DNA of 64,000 nucleotides from an uncultured bacterium (GTDB taxonomy: Bacteria > Cyanobacteriota > Vampirovibrionia > Gastranaerophilales > Gastranaerophilaceae): positions 84,217-148,216 of the forward strand of contig CACYVN010000002.1 in assembly GCA_902777855.1 (NCBI GenBank). Reading direction: 5' to 3'. A program made the translations under genes and the position numbers. Below are positions 55,071 through 63,954 of the stretch, piece after piece. The notes under the pieces were generated by a model. The model was not told the DNA's origin. It was given only the letters and a program-made list of their open reading frames with translations, and ran no database searches. The stretch's first letter is position 1; every line of letters begins with the position of its first letter.

Positions 55071-55595
55071 TTATACTTTTATAACAACATCAACTTTTTG
55101 GTCAAATTCATCATGCGGTAAATTTGTGGTAAATAATTCTTTTGGAACAGGACAAATTGTTTTGAAATTTTTGCCGTAATTCTTGATAAATCTGTCATAA
55201 AATCCCCCGCCGTAGCCAAGACGGTAGCCGTTTTTATCACACATCAGTGCAGGTACAACAATCAAATCCAATATATCCGGATTGACCGGACTTGAATTTG
55301 GTTCATAAATCCCGAGAGAGGATTTTTGCAGGTCAGCATTGCCATTCTGACAAGTATACGGGCAAACTAAAAGTTCTTTTTTTTCAACCTTTGGCAGATA
55401 AAAATTTTTATTATCGTTAAAAAGTTCTCTCAAATCAACTTCAAATTCTGTCGGATAAAAAAGCATAATATTTTTTGAGTTAATATAAATATCATTTTTC
55501 ATGATTAAATCGACCAAATTTGTACTGATTTGTTTCATTGGAAGTTTTTTACGAATATTTTTTGCTTTTTTGCGAAGTTCAATTTTATCAGTCAT
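55071..55595 (-). CDS. 5-formyltetrahydrofolate cyclo-ligase
   Basis: 174 residues from the ATG at 55595; upstream in-frame ATGs would run across the divergent cobO gene. Family features are KAKNIRKKLP at the start, FYPTEFEVDL, the conserved GYRLGYGGGFYDRF (ATP/folate site) and KVDVVI at the end. Converts 5-formyl-THF to methenyl-THF. The start lies 26 bases from the cobO ATG on the other strand, and a TATATT box ends about six bases upstream, so it too seems leaderless. Confidence 0.9.
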   Translation of the reverse strand: MTDKIELRKKAKNIRKKLPMKQISTNLVDLIMKNDIYINSKNIMLFYPTEFEVDLRELFNDNKNFYLPKVEKKELLVCPYTCQNGNADLQKSSLGIYEPNSSPVNPDILDLIVVPALMCDKNGYRLGYGGGFYDRFIKNYGKNFKTICPVPKELFTTNLPHDEFDQKVDVVIKV

Positions 55596-55621
55596 ATTTT
55601 TAATATATAATAAAAATTGCC

Positions 55622-56200
55622 ATGACTGAATACAAACAAATGAAATTAATAAACCCAAACTGGGATCAACATGGGTATATACAGGTTTACACAGGAGATG
55701 GAAAAGGCAAGACAACAGCATCATTAGGACTTGCCATGCGTGCTTTGGGCAGAGATTGGAAAGTTTTAATCGTCATGTTCACAAAAGGCGGAAACGATTA
55801 TGGGGAACTCAATTCATTCCGTCAGTTATCAGAAAAAATTGCTGATAATCTGACTATTGTTCAGGCCGGTTTAGACAGGGTAATTTATAAATCAAACGAA
55901 TGCGAACAAGACCACAAAAAAATAAAAAAGGGCTGGAATCTTGTAAAAAAAGCAGTTAGAAATGACGAATATCAGCTAATAATTATGGATGAAGCAAATA
56001 TTGCAATTGATATGGGTATTTTGGATGTTGATGAAGTTGTAAAAGTCTTGAAAAGCAAGCCTGACCAAATGGAAATTGTTTTGACAGGGCGTAATGCACA
56101 CCCGAAAATTGTTGAAATTGCTCATCTTGTTTCCCGTATAGAGCCTGTTAAGCATTACTGGGACAAAGGTGTTCACGCAAGAAAAGGGATTGAATATTAA
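55622..56200 (+). CDS. cobO: Cob(I)yrinic acid a,c-diamide adenosyltransferase
   Basis: 192 residues. P-loop GDGKGKTT (25-32), LGLAMRALGRDWKVLIVMFTKG, MDEANIAIDMGILD, VLTGRNAHPKIVEIAHLVSRI: the BtuR/CobO family. Adds the adenosyl group to corrinoids, either de novo or in salvage. No other cobalamin gene and no cobalamin riboswitch are seen here. A TATAAT (55606-55611) lies about ten bases before the ATG, overlapping the divergent promoter of the cyclo-ligase gene. Confidence 0.92.
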   Translation: MTEYKQMKLINPNWDQHGYIQVYTGDGKGKTTASLGLAMRALGRDWKVLIVMFTKGGNDYGELNSFRQLSEKIADNLTIVQAGLDRVIYKSNECEQDHKKIKKGWNLVKKAVRNDEYQLIIMDEANIAIDMGILDVDEVVKVLKSKPDQMEIVLTGRNAHPKIVEIAHLVSRIEPVKHYWDKGVHARKGIEY

Positions 56201-56316
56201 ATATTTCCCCCAATTGTATTAGATAAATTCTTTCAAACTATATTAAAAAGTTGATTTTTTATATTACAAAATCTGGCATAATGAAAATGTCATCACAAAT
56301 TTTACAGGGAAATGAT

Positions 56317-56487
56317 ATGAATTTAAATGAAGAATGTCTTTTGGGTTATTTAAAAAATCCTGATGAATTATCAAATAATACTGAGATTTTGAAAATATAT
56401 AATAAAATTCTTGAACAAAAATTTGTATTTAAAAATATTCTTGTCAATTTCCCTGCAATAAATTATACTGAACAAATAAAGGGGTAA
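56317..56487 (+). CDS. Small hypothetical protein
   Basis: 56 residues from the ATG at 56317, preceded by AGGGAAATGAT; in-frame ATGs at 56281 and 56287 are alternatives. Acidic, helical (YLKNPDELSNNTEILKIYNKILEQ). No family recognised. Sits before the CHASE2-GGDEF gene on the same strand, 57 bases from it. Confidence 0.5.
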   Translation: MNLNEECLLGYLKNPDELSNNTEILKIYNKILEQKFVFKNILVNFPAINYTEQIKG

Positions 56488-56544
56488 ATGTAATCTGATT
56501 TTTTCATTTCCTTTTAATAAAATACAAAGTTTAGCAGGAAAATT

Positions 56545-58317
56545 ATGTTAAAAAAAATCTTATATATCTTATGGATTATAATTTTAGGTTTTCTGGTTAT
56601 TTTCGGACTGAAAAACGGTAATTATAAAACTTTTATTTCTTCTATGGAAAACAGAAGTTTTGATATAAGACAGGAATATATTTCTTCTGCCGGTCTCAGA
56701 CCGCATAATGATAATATTGTCATTGTTGCAATTGATGATGCAAGTTATGAGTATATTTTAGAAAAATACGGTGAATGGCCTTTAGACAGAGCTGTTTATG
56801 CAAAACTGACGGATTATATAGAAGCGCAGTCCCCAAAAAGTATTGCTTTTGATTTAATGTTTGTAAAGTCTGTAAAAAGCAGTGAAAATTCGGATAATTC
56901 TCTTGTAGATATTTTCAAAAAATACGATAATGTCTATACTGCTATGAACCTTGATAATCAGGATGCGGATTTAAGAAAACCTGCTGTTTTGCCTGAAAAA
57001 TTAGCGGTTAATCTTCTCAACAATTCAAAAAAAATTGATACAAAATATTATGAATTTACAAACTGCAGAAGTATAATAGACGGGATTTTAAATTCAACAA
57101 AAAATATCGGAATGATAAATGTTTTGCGGGGGGATGACGGTGTATTAAGGCAAATGCCCCTGTTTTTAAACTATAACGGGAAATATTACCCCCAGCTTGC
57201 TCTGAAAGTAGCCCTAAACTCTTTAGGTTTGAAAGATAAAAAAGATTTTGAGATAACCAAAAACGGGGAACTTATTTTAGGTGATAAAAAAATCCCTGTG
57301 AATAAAGACGGTTCAGTAACGCTCAATTGGTACGGGGCAACAGAAACTTATGAACATATTTCACTTTACAAACTTTTAAAAGCAATTGAAGGAGATAACA
57401 GCTACAAATTCGACTTTAAAGATAAAATTGTTTATTTTGGGGCAACAGTTTCAAGTCTTTCGGATATAAAAACTGTTCCTGTTGATAAAGTTTATCCCGG
57501 TGTAGAAGTTCAGGTCACTTATGTAAACAACCTTTTAGATAATAATCTGATTAAAAAAACAACTCCTGCAGCTAATATTTTAATAACACTTATACTTGTA
57601 ATTTTAACTGTTGCAATTGTTCTTGCGCTTGATTCAATGCCTGTAATTATAGGTTTGACGGTCACATTATATTTTGCACATATTATTATGAGTTATTATA
57701 TGATGATTCATCATAATTTGTGGGTAGAAATTGTTTCTCCGATAGCATTTACTATTCTTGCCTTTATTATTACGGTTATTATCAAATATCTGATTAAATC
57801 AAGAGATTTTGACAAACAATACAAACTCGCAACAACAGATGGTTTGACAGAGCTGTACAACCACAGGTATTTTCAGGAACAGATGCAGATGCATTGTGCA
57901 AATGCCAAACGTTATGAGAGTGTATTTTCATTAATAATTTTAGATATAGATTTCTTTAAAAAATTTAATGACAATTTTGGACATCAGTCCGGTGATGCTG
58001 TATTAAGACAGGTTGCATTTGTACTAAAGAAAAATGTACGTGCAACAGATATAGTATGTCGTTATGGCGGAGAAGAAATGAGTATTATTCTTCCAAATGC
58101 AAAAAAAGATGAGGCAATTTCTATTGCGCAAAAATTATGTGATATTGTTGCATCTCAAAAATTTAAACTCAGCAACAACAGGGAAAGTAATGTGACAATA
58201 AGTCTGGGTGTTTCAACATACGGTCAAACAGACGGGACCGAACCGTCAAAAATTATAGAATCGGCAGATAAACGGCTCTATCATGCCAAAGAAACCGGCA
58301 GAAACAGAGTAAATTAA
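56545..58317 (+). CDS. CHASE2-domain diguanylate cyclase
   Basis: 590 residues. A membrane helix (about 5-22) is followed by an extracytoplasmic CHASE2 sensor (about 35-330, ending FGATVSSLSDIKTVP). Three more membrane helices lie at about 343-420, then a GGDEF domain (about 435-590) with GGEEM (508-512) and the product-inhibition RATD (499-502). It makes cyclic-di-GMP under control of an outside signal. Starts a unit with the AAA-TPR gene, four bases apart. Confidence 0.92.
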   Translation: MLKKILYILWIIILGFLVIFGLKNGNYKTFISSMENRSFDIRQEYISSAGLRPHNDNIVIVAIDDASYEYILEKYGEWPLDRAVYAKLTDYIEAQSPKSIAFDLMFVKSVKSSENSDNSLVDIFKKYDNVYTAMNLDNQDADLRKPAVLPEKLAVNLLNNSKKIDTKYYEFTNCRSIIDGILNSTKNIGMINVLRGDDGVLRQMPLFLNYNGKYYPQLALKVALNSLGLKDKKDFEITKNGELILGDKKIPVNKDGSVTLNWYGATETYEHISLYKLLKAIEGDNSYKFDFKDKIVYFGATVSSLSDIKTVPVDKVYPGVEVQVTYVNNLLDNNLIKKTTPAANILITLILVILTVAIVLALDSMPVIIGLTVTLYFAHIIMSYYMMIHHNLWVEIVSPIAFTILAFIITVIIKYLIKSRDFDKQYKLATTDGLTELYNHRYFQEQMQMHCANAKRYESVFSLIILDIDFFKKFNDNFGHQSGDAVLRQVAFVLKKNVRATDIVCRYGGEEMSIILPNAKKDEAISIAQKLCDIVASQKFKLSNNRESNVTISLGVSTYGQTDGTEPSKIIESADKRLYHAKETGRNRVN

Positions 58318-58320
58318 TAT

Positions 58321-60723
58321 ATGAATACAAATTATATAAATCAAAAAATTAATATTAAAGATTTAACACCTGATTCTCCATATAATCCGTACTTAATCGG
58401 AAATAACGAAAAGCAGATAGATCAGATTAGTGATTTTTTGCAAAATGATAAAAAATTATTACTTTTAAACGGTTTTGTCGGTTCCGGAAAGGGAGAAATT
58501 CTCAATTATGTAACATCACATCTTAATGAAAATGTTGTTTTAATAAAATATATGTGTCTTGAAACAACAATTCTTGATGATATGCTTTTATCATTCTTTG
58601 AAAGTTTCAGAAATTATGCCATAAAAGGTACTATTACACTTCCGAGAGGTAAAGTCGATAATTTTACCCAAAAAATTAATTCATATTTTAATGCAGTAAA
58701 AAACCCTGTCGTGGTGGTGTTACACTCTTTTCAGACAATATTGAAAGAAAATAAAAAAGAAATACTCAATTTTATTGAACACCTTGAAAAATTTGAAAAT
58801 ATAAAAATAATTTTATCATCACGAACTTTCAATTACGAAGATTTTAAAAATGTTGATTATGACAGGGTGACTTCTCTTGCATTTACAAAAGAAATTTTTG
58901 AAAAATATTTGCGGGATAATGAAATTAAAAATATCGGTCCGATTTCAAATGAACTGTATAAACAAACAAGGGGGTATTATACCTATATTAATCTTTCAAT
59001 AAGAATAATGAAATTAAGACAGTATAGTCTTGTAAAATTTTTGGAAGTATTTTCAAAAAGCGGAATGGGATTTTCTGAATTTGTGCGCAAAGAGGCTTTA
59101 ATGTTAGTTGACCCCGTAAGTTTGCACCTTTTCAGACTCCTTGCGCTTATGCGTATTCCTATTCATGTGAATTTAATTAAATCTTTGCATCTTTTTAATC
59201 AGGAAAGGATCTACTTTTTTGTTCAGAATTATCTTTTGGGAGTTGATGGTGAGAGTCTTTATCTGAAGGATTTTTACCGAGAAATAATTGAACAACAGAT
59301 TCAGCAGAGTGTAATGGTTAAACTTCACAAGGCTTGTGTTGATTTGTATGAAACTCAGTTACCGCTCAAACCGATGGAGCGTGATTTAAGATTATCCCGT
59401 CAGACAATGCGTAATGAAATTGACTATCATTCTTTGTTTTTACCTAAAAGACCGCAGATTCAAAATTTTCAGCCAAATATTGCCAAGTTTGTTCAGCCCC
59501 TTACTCCAAAGCAGGCTCCCGTACAACAGCAAACTCCAACTTCGGCACCTGTCAAAGAAGAAACAAAAGAAGAAAAGATTGAAAAAATTAACTTTATTTT
59601 TGAAGATGAATCAATTTTGGATAATATTGCATCTTCAATTAATAATTTTATACAGGAAACTGCCGGAAATAAAGAAATTGCACTCAGCGGTTCAAAAATG
59701 AGTTTAACGGAAATTTTAAATCAGGCAAAACAAGAAGAAACAAAATACAATTATAAACATGCTGTTATGTTGTATCAAAGTGCATTAAATAAGACTGATG
59801 ATGATAATTTTGATACTTTTCTTCCGACGATATACCAAAGACTTGTATATTCTTACAAAAATCTTTCTGATTGGCATAACGCTATTGAATACCTGACAAA
59901 ATTGCAGGATTACTACTTTAATGTATCTGAAGAAGAAAAAGCATGGGAAGTTCAGCTTGAAATGGCAAATATCTATTTTACGACTTATAAACAGGAAAAT
60001 GCCAAGTATATTTTGAATGAACTTGATAAAAAGGAAAATCTGTCAAATGATTTAAGGATAAAAGTTTATCTTTCTCTTGCAAAAATTTCAGGAAATCTTA
60101 ACGAAGAATTTTCGTATTATAAAAAATCCGTATCGCTTATTACGGATGAAACTGATAAATCCGTTCTTTCACAATTATATTACAGATTTGCCGGAGTTTA
60201 TGATGAAAAAGACGATATAAAGACAGCAGCTTTTTATTACAAAAAATGTATTGAGATTAAAGATAATAATAATTATTTATCAAGAGCTATGGCAAATCTT
60301 GCAGAACTTTATGAAGAAACAGGTTATACGGATTTTGCGGTAAAATATTATGAAAAAAGTATAGAAATTGATAAGGATATAAAGAATTATAACGGTCTAT
60401 ATTCAAGTGCCCGTCATTTATCGGAAATTTATGCCCCGAAAGACAGCGCAAAATCGCTTGAATACTTAAATCAGTCATATAATTATGCAAAACAGTTAAA
60501 TGAGCCGTTCTACATTGCCGATGTTTCATCAGAAATCGGGAATTATTATTTGTTAAGAAAAGATTTTGATAATGCATATAAATATTTTCTGCAGGCAAAA
60601 ACTACTGCAAAAACTTCAATGACAAAAGATAATGCCGAAAGATTTGATTCAAAATTAGATTATATTAAAAAGTATATTTCTGATGAAGAATTTATGAAAT
60701 TGGAAGAAAAATATGGAAAATAA
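58321..60723 (+). CDS. AAA ATPase with C-terminal TPR repeats
   Basis: 800 residues. Walker A GFVGSGKGE (51-59), Walker B-like VVVVLHSFQT (about 135), then a winged-helix-like part to about 360. A Pro/Gln-rich linker (about 375-415) leads to at least eight TPR repeats (about 470-785; YKHAVMLYQSALNK, AAFYYKKCIEI, YTDFAVKYYEKSIEI). STAND-like sensor architecture: ATPase switch plus repeat sensor. Directly behind the diguanylate cyclase and overlapping rsmG by 11 bases. The target is unknown. Confidence 0.78.
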   Translation: MNTNYINQKINIKDLTPDSPYNPYLIGNNEKQIDQISDFLQNDKKLLLLNGFVGSGKGEILNYVTSHLNENVVLIKYMCLETTILDDMLLSFFESFRNYAIKGTITLPRGKVDNFTQKINSYFNAVKNPVVVVLHSFQTILKENKKEILNFIEHLEKFENIKIILSSRTFNYEDFKNVDYDRVTSLAFTKEIFEKYLRDNEIKNIGPISNELYKQTRGYYTYINLSIRIMKLRQYSLVKFLEVFSKSGMGFSEFVRKEALMLVDPVSLHLFRLLALMRIPIHVNLIKSLHLFNQERIYFFVQNYLLGVDGESLYLKDFYREIIEQQIQQSVMVKLHKACVDLYETQLPLKPMERDLRLSRQTMRNEIDYHSLFLPKRPQIQNFQPNIAKFVQPLTPKQAPVQQQTPTSAPVKEETKEEKIEKINFIFEDESILDNIASSINNFIQETAGNKEIALSGSKMSLTEILNQAKQEETKYNYKHAVMLYQSALNKTDDDNFDTFLPTIYQRLVYSYKNLSDWHNAIEYLTKLQDYYFNVSEEEKAWEVQLEMANIYFTTYKQENAKYILNELDKKENLSNDLRIKVYLSLAKISGNLNEEFSYYKKSVSLITDETDKSVLSQLYYRFAGVYDEKDDIKTAAFYYKKCIEIKDNNNYLSRAMANLAELYEETGYTDFAVKYYEKSIEIDKDIKNYNGLYSSARHLSEIYAPKDSAKSLEYLNQSYNYAKQLNEPFYIADVSSEIGNYYLLRKDFDNAYKYFLQAKTTAKTSMTKDNAERFDSKLDYIKKYISDEEFMKLEEKYGK

Positions 60724-61303
60724 ACAAGATTTTGAAAAATATTCAAAACTTTTTATTGAAGAAAATCATAAAATTAATTTGATTTCTAAAAATGATGAGA
60801 AATTTTTGTGGGAAAAACATATTTGTGATTCATTGTCGCTCGGCAATTTTTTTAATAAATACGGTATTCCTCAAACGCTGCTTGATATAGGTACGGGTGG
60901 TGGTTTTCCGTCTGTTCCGTTGTCAATAAAGTATCCGCAGATAGAAATTAGTGCTATTGACAGTATAGGTAAAAAAATTCGTGCAGTTCAAAACTTCAAA
61001 GAACAATTAAACCTCAAAAACCTTATTCCGATTTGTGACAGAGTTGAAAATATTAAAGGTGAATTTGATGTAGTAACTTCACGTGCAGTTGCATCTTTGG
61101 ATAAAATTTGCACTTATGCTCTGCCAAAAACCAAGAAAAAAGGATATTTTGTTGCATTCAAATCCAAAAAAGCACATGAGGAAATAAATTCCGCACAAAA
61201 CATTTTAAAAAATTTTGATGCACAAATTATTGATATTATTGAATATAATCTGCCATTAGATGAACAAACCGAACGAAATTTAATAATCATTCAAAAATCA
61301 TAA
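60713..61303 (+). CDS. rsmG: 16S rRNA (guanine-527-N7)-methyltransferase
   Basis: 196 residues. NLISKNDEKFLWEKHICDSL, SAM motif LLDIGTGGGFPSVPLSI (56-72), DRVENIKGEFDVVTSRAVASLDKI are the RsmG signatures. Methylates G527 of 16S rRNA, where loss gives low-level streptomycin resistance. The start overlaps the AAA-TPR gene by 11 bases, an unusual operon partner for this housekeeping gene. Confidence 0.94.
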   Translation: MENKQDFEKYSKLFIEENHKINLISKNDEKFLWEKHICDSLSLGNFFNKYGIPQTLLDIGTGGGFPSVPLSIKYPQIEISAIDSIGKKIRAVQNFKEQLNLKNLIPICDRVENIKGEFDVVTSRAVASLDKICTYALPKTKKKGYFVAFKSKKAHEEINSAQNILKNFDAQIIDIIEYNLPLDEQTERNLIIIQKS

Positions 61304-61524
61304 TAATTTATATTACCCCCTTTATTTTTTATTTTTTAGTTGTATAATGAGATTTGTTTCTGCTTATTAAAAATTGGGATATTCAAGATAAATAAGTAGT
61401 TTCGGGGAATTTATATATAAACCTCGGGAGAAATACTGTTCTTAATATTTGTTAACAAATAAGGGCATGATAGCAATTTTTTTTCCGTTCAGGTTTCTAT
61501 ATATATGGAAGGTTTATAGGTAGT
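61304..61524 (+). other. Long leader before the NFTG-tagged gene
   Basis: A TATAAT at 61343-61348 implies a leader of about 170 bases. It contains a hairpin-prone segment where GGGG and CCTC flank the palindrome TTTATATATAAA (about 61405-61430). I recognise no riboswitch family. It could be a structured regulatory leader. Confidence 0.4.
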
Positions 61525-63075
61525 ATGAAAGTAGATATTGTAAATCAAAATTATCAGTCAAAGGCAGTTACGCCTAATTTAAAAGCTGGTAATATGAAGA
61601 AATCGCCAAATTTTACGGGCATGTCACAGGTAGAAAAAGATATGATGAACTTATTGCATCACAAAAAAGCAATTGAGTTTATGAAATCTTTTGAATGGTT
61701 GAAAGGTGAAATCGGCGGGATTTTGTTAACTGCATTAGGTACAGGGCTTGTTGCTCCGATATTTATCGGTTTTAACCCGTTTGTTCATGCTCCGAAAGAT
61801 GCAACTCCGGAAGAAAAAGAAGATGTAATAAATACTAAACAATATACTGCAATGCGTCAGCCTGTATCTGCAGCTTTGGCAATATTATTCCAGGCTGGTG
61901 TTCAAAAATATATAGATAAAGGTTTGGATGCGGTATTTAATAATCCCGAATATTCAAAATATGCAAGATTAAATTTGGATCAACAGGTTATAAATACAGA
62001 TTCCTTTATTAAAGGCAATGTTAAAAAAGCAATGAAAGAAGAAGGTTTGTCAAAACCATCTTTAATAAAATCTTGGTTCAGTAAAGAAGCAGCAGAACAA
62101 AGAAATGCTTTTACGGAAGAATTTGACAACAGAGTAGATAAAATAAAATCTGAACAAATAAAAACAGTTGCCGATGGTTTAGAAAAAGACAGTGTAATTC
62201 ATATCGGTGAAAGACAACTGGAAAATAAAACAACCGCAAGACTTATAAATAAACAAATTGACAGTTATATCAATGATGCGAAAGCCCTTAAGAAAACTCA
62301 CGATCAAATAGTATTCTACAAGGACAGAGCACAAACTTTGATGGAAAATGAAGACTATTTGAGAAATCTGTTCAAAGACATTCCTGTAGAAGAAGTCAGA
62401 AAAACAATGGATGAAGCCAAACTAAAAGAACTATATACACAGGTTGGTGATTCTGTTCAGGTGCTTCTTGATAAAGAGAAAAATCCTAAAATTCGTACAA
62501 TATTGAGTGAAATTATGTCAAAACCTGAAGATTTGCGTGCAAACAGAATTGAAAGAACTCTGCAGCGTATGGATTCTATCAAAAGAATTTGTAAACCGTA
62601 CGGAGGATTCACTCCTGAAAATTATGAACAGGCACTTCTTGACAGGAATAATGTACTATCAAAACGTATTATTGAATTAAAAGAAGCAAAAATTAAAGAA
62701 CCTTTAGATGCAGATGAAAAAGTGGTAGAACAGGCAATTAAAAAAGTTAAAAAAGCCTGCACATTCAGAAAAGGCGATCCGGTACTTGAACCGTTGTTAG
62801 AAAATACTGATACATTTGGAAGTAAAGCAGAAAAAATCAGTGAAAAAATTTACAAAGATATAGCAAAAGCATACAAAAAACTTGTAGACAATAATTATAA
62901 GAGCTGGAACCAGATTACCAAAATCGGTGTAGGTGTACTGATTACATTACCTATCACTTGTACCGCTCTCAACTGGGTATATCCGAGATTTATGGAAATC
63001 TTCTTCCCGAAACTTGCAGGTGTAAAAAAAGATCAGGCACCTCAGCAGGTTGAACAGCAAGGAGGTGACAAATAA
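61525..63075 (+). CDS. Lineage-type hypothetical protein with NFTG tag
   Basis: 516 residues. The N-terminus has KKSPNFTGMSQVEKD. Two hydrophobic segments (about 63-90 and 467-490) bracket a large, charged helical middle with coiled-coil character (about 180-430). Probably anchored at both ends in a membrane with a coiled body between. Its stop overlaps the ATG of the next gene by one base, so the two act together. Function unknown. Confidence 0.7.
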   Translation: MKVDIVNQNYQSKAVTPNLKAGNMKKSPNFTGMSQVEKDMMNLLHHKKAIEFMKSFEWLKGEIGGILLTALGTGLVAPIFIGFNPFVHAPKDATPEEKEDVINTKQYTAMRQPVSAALAILFQAGVQKYIDKGLDAVFNNPEYSKYARLNLDQQVINTDSFIKGNVKKAMKEEGLSKPSLIKSWFSKEAAEQRNAFTEEFDNRVDKIKSEQIKTVADGLEKDSVIHIGERQLENKTTARLINKQIDSYINDAKALKKTHDQIVFYKDRAQTLMENEDYLRNLFKDIPVEEVRKTMDEAKLKELYTQVGDSVQVLLDKEKNPKIRTILSEIMSKPEDLRANRIERTLQRMDSIKRICKPYGGFTPENYEQALLDRNNVLSKRIIELKEAKIKEPLDADEKVVEQAIKKVKKACTFRKGDPVLEPLLENTDTFGSKAEKISEKIYKDIAKAYKKLVDNNYKSWNQITKIGVGVLITLPITCTALNWVYPRFMEIFFPKLAGVKKDQAPQQVEQQGGDK

Positions 63076-63833
63076 TGAATATCCAGGCGATAGGAGTTAA
63101 CACCTTAAAAGGAATTGGCAGAGGAATTGCCAAAGCAACAAATTTAAAACCTGCTGTATGGTTGGGTGACAAATTTGATGGTAATTTGGAAAAAGCCCTT
63201 GCAACCGCAGTAGTCGGTTCAATTATAGCAAAAGACGGTATCGGTTGTGCGATGTATGTTACTCAGAGTATGAACAATAAAAAGATACCTGATGAAAAAC
63301 GTAAATTTGTTGCAGCATTAGATTTAACAAACGGTTTATTGATGATTGGTGCGCAAATCGGTATGTTCCTTGCAATGAGAAAATACTCAGGAACAATATT
63401 TAATAAAATATTCAAAAAATCATTTAATCCGATTGCAAAATCAAATACCGTATCAAGAATGCGTATGTGGGCTGCTAAAAAAGGTGAACCTGTACTCAGA
63501 AAACTCGGGCTTGAAAAAGTATTTGATGAAAAAGTTCAAAAGAGTGCATTAGATGTATTCAAGTTCGTATTAGATACGGCTGCAGCAACAATCGTAGGTA
63601 AACGTGTAATTGTTCCGTTGATTGCAACTCCGTTTGCAAGTAAAGTTGAAAAATGGCTTGATAAACGTGAAAAACGTAAAAACGGTGAGTTACCGGTTGA
63701 AGAATCTGATAAATCAGCTCCTTCAATGAAAGGCAGTGAAAAAGCTGAAGAAGTAAAATCTCAGCCGAAAATTGATGAAGAAGAAATAACAAATCTTCTC
63801 GACCTTTACAAAAAGAACCACACAGAATCATAA
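63075..63833 (+). CDS. Hypothetical membrane protein, partner of the NFTG gene
   Basis: 252 residues. N-terminal MNIQAIGVNTLKGIGRGIAKATN. Two or three membrane-like segments (about 40-58 AVVGSIIAKDGIGCAMYV; 78-95 LLMIGAQIGMFLA; 168-190 LDTAAATIVGKRVIVPLIA), then a charged tail (KREKRKNGELPVEESDK). Overlaps the previous stop by one base; GGAGG precedes the ATG. A terminator follows. No family recognised. Confidence 0.7.
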   Translation: MNIQAIGVNTLKGIGRGIAKATNLKPAVWLGDKFDGNLEKALATAVVGSIIAKDGIGCAMYVTQSMNNKKIPDEKRKFVAALDLTNGLLMIGAQIGMFLAMRKYSGTIFNKIFKKSFNPIAKSNTVSRMRMWAAKKGEPVLRKLGLEKVFDEKVQKSALDVFKFVLDTAAATIVGKRVIVPLIATPFASKVEKWLDKREKRKNGELPVEESDKSAPSMKGSEKAEEVKSQPKIDEEEITNLLDLYKKNHTES

Positions 63834-63861
63834 ATAATATAAATACCTATATAACCGAGTA

Positions 63862-63896
63862 ATAATGTCTTGTGTTTTCACAAGGCATTATTTTTT
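63862..63896 (+). terminator. Rho-independent terminator
   Basis: TAATGTCTTGTG/CACAAGGCATTA stem (63863-63874 with 63879-63890, one T-G pair), TTTT loop, then a T-run. Ends the 61525-63833 transcript. Confidence 0.88.
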
Positions 63897-63954
63897 ATTT
63901 GCATAAACAATATTATCGGTAAGAGATAATATTGTTTAATATTCAAAATAAATA

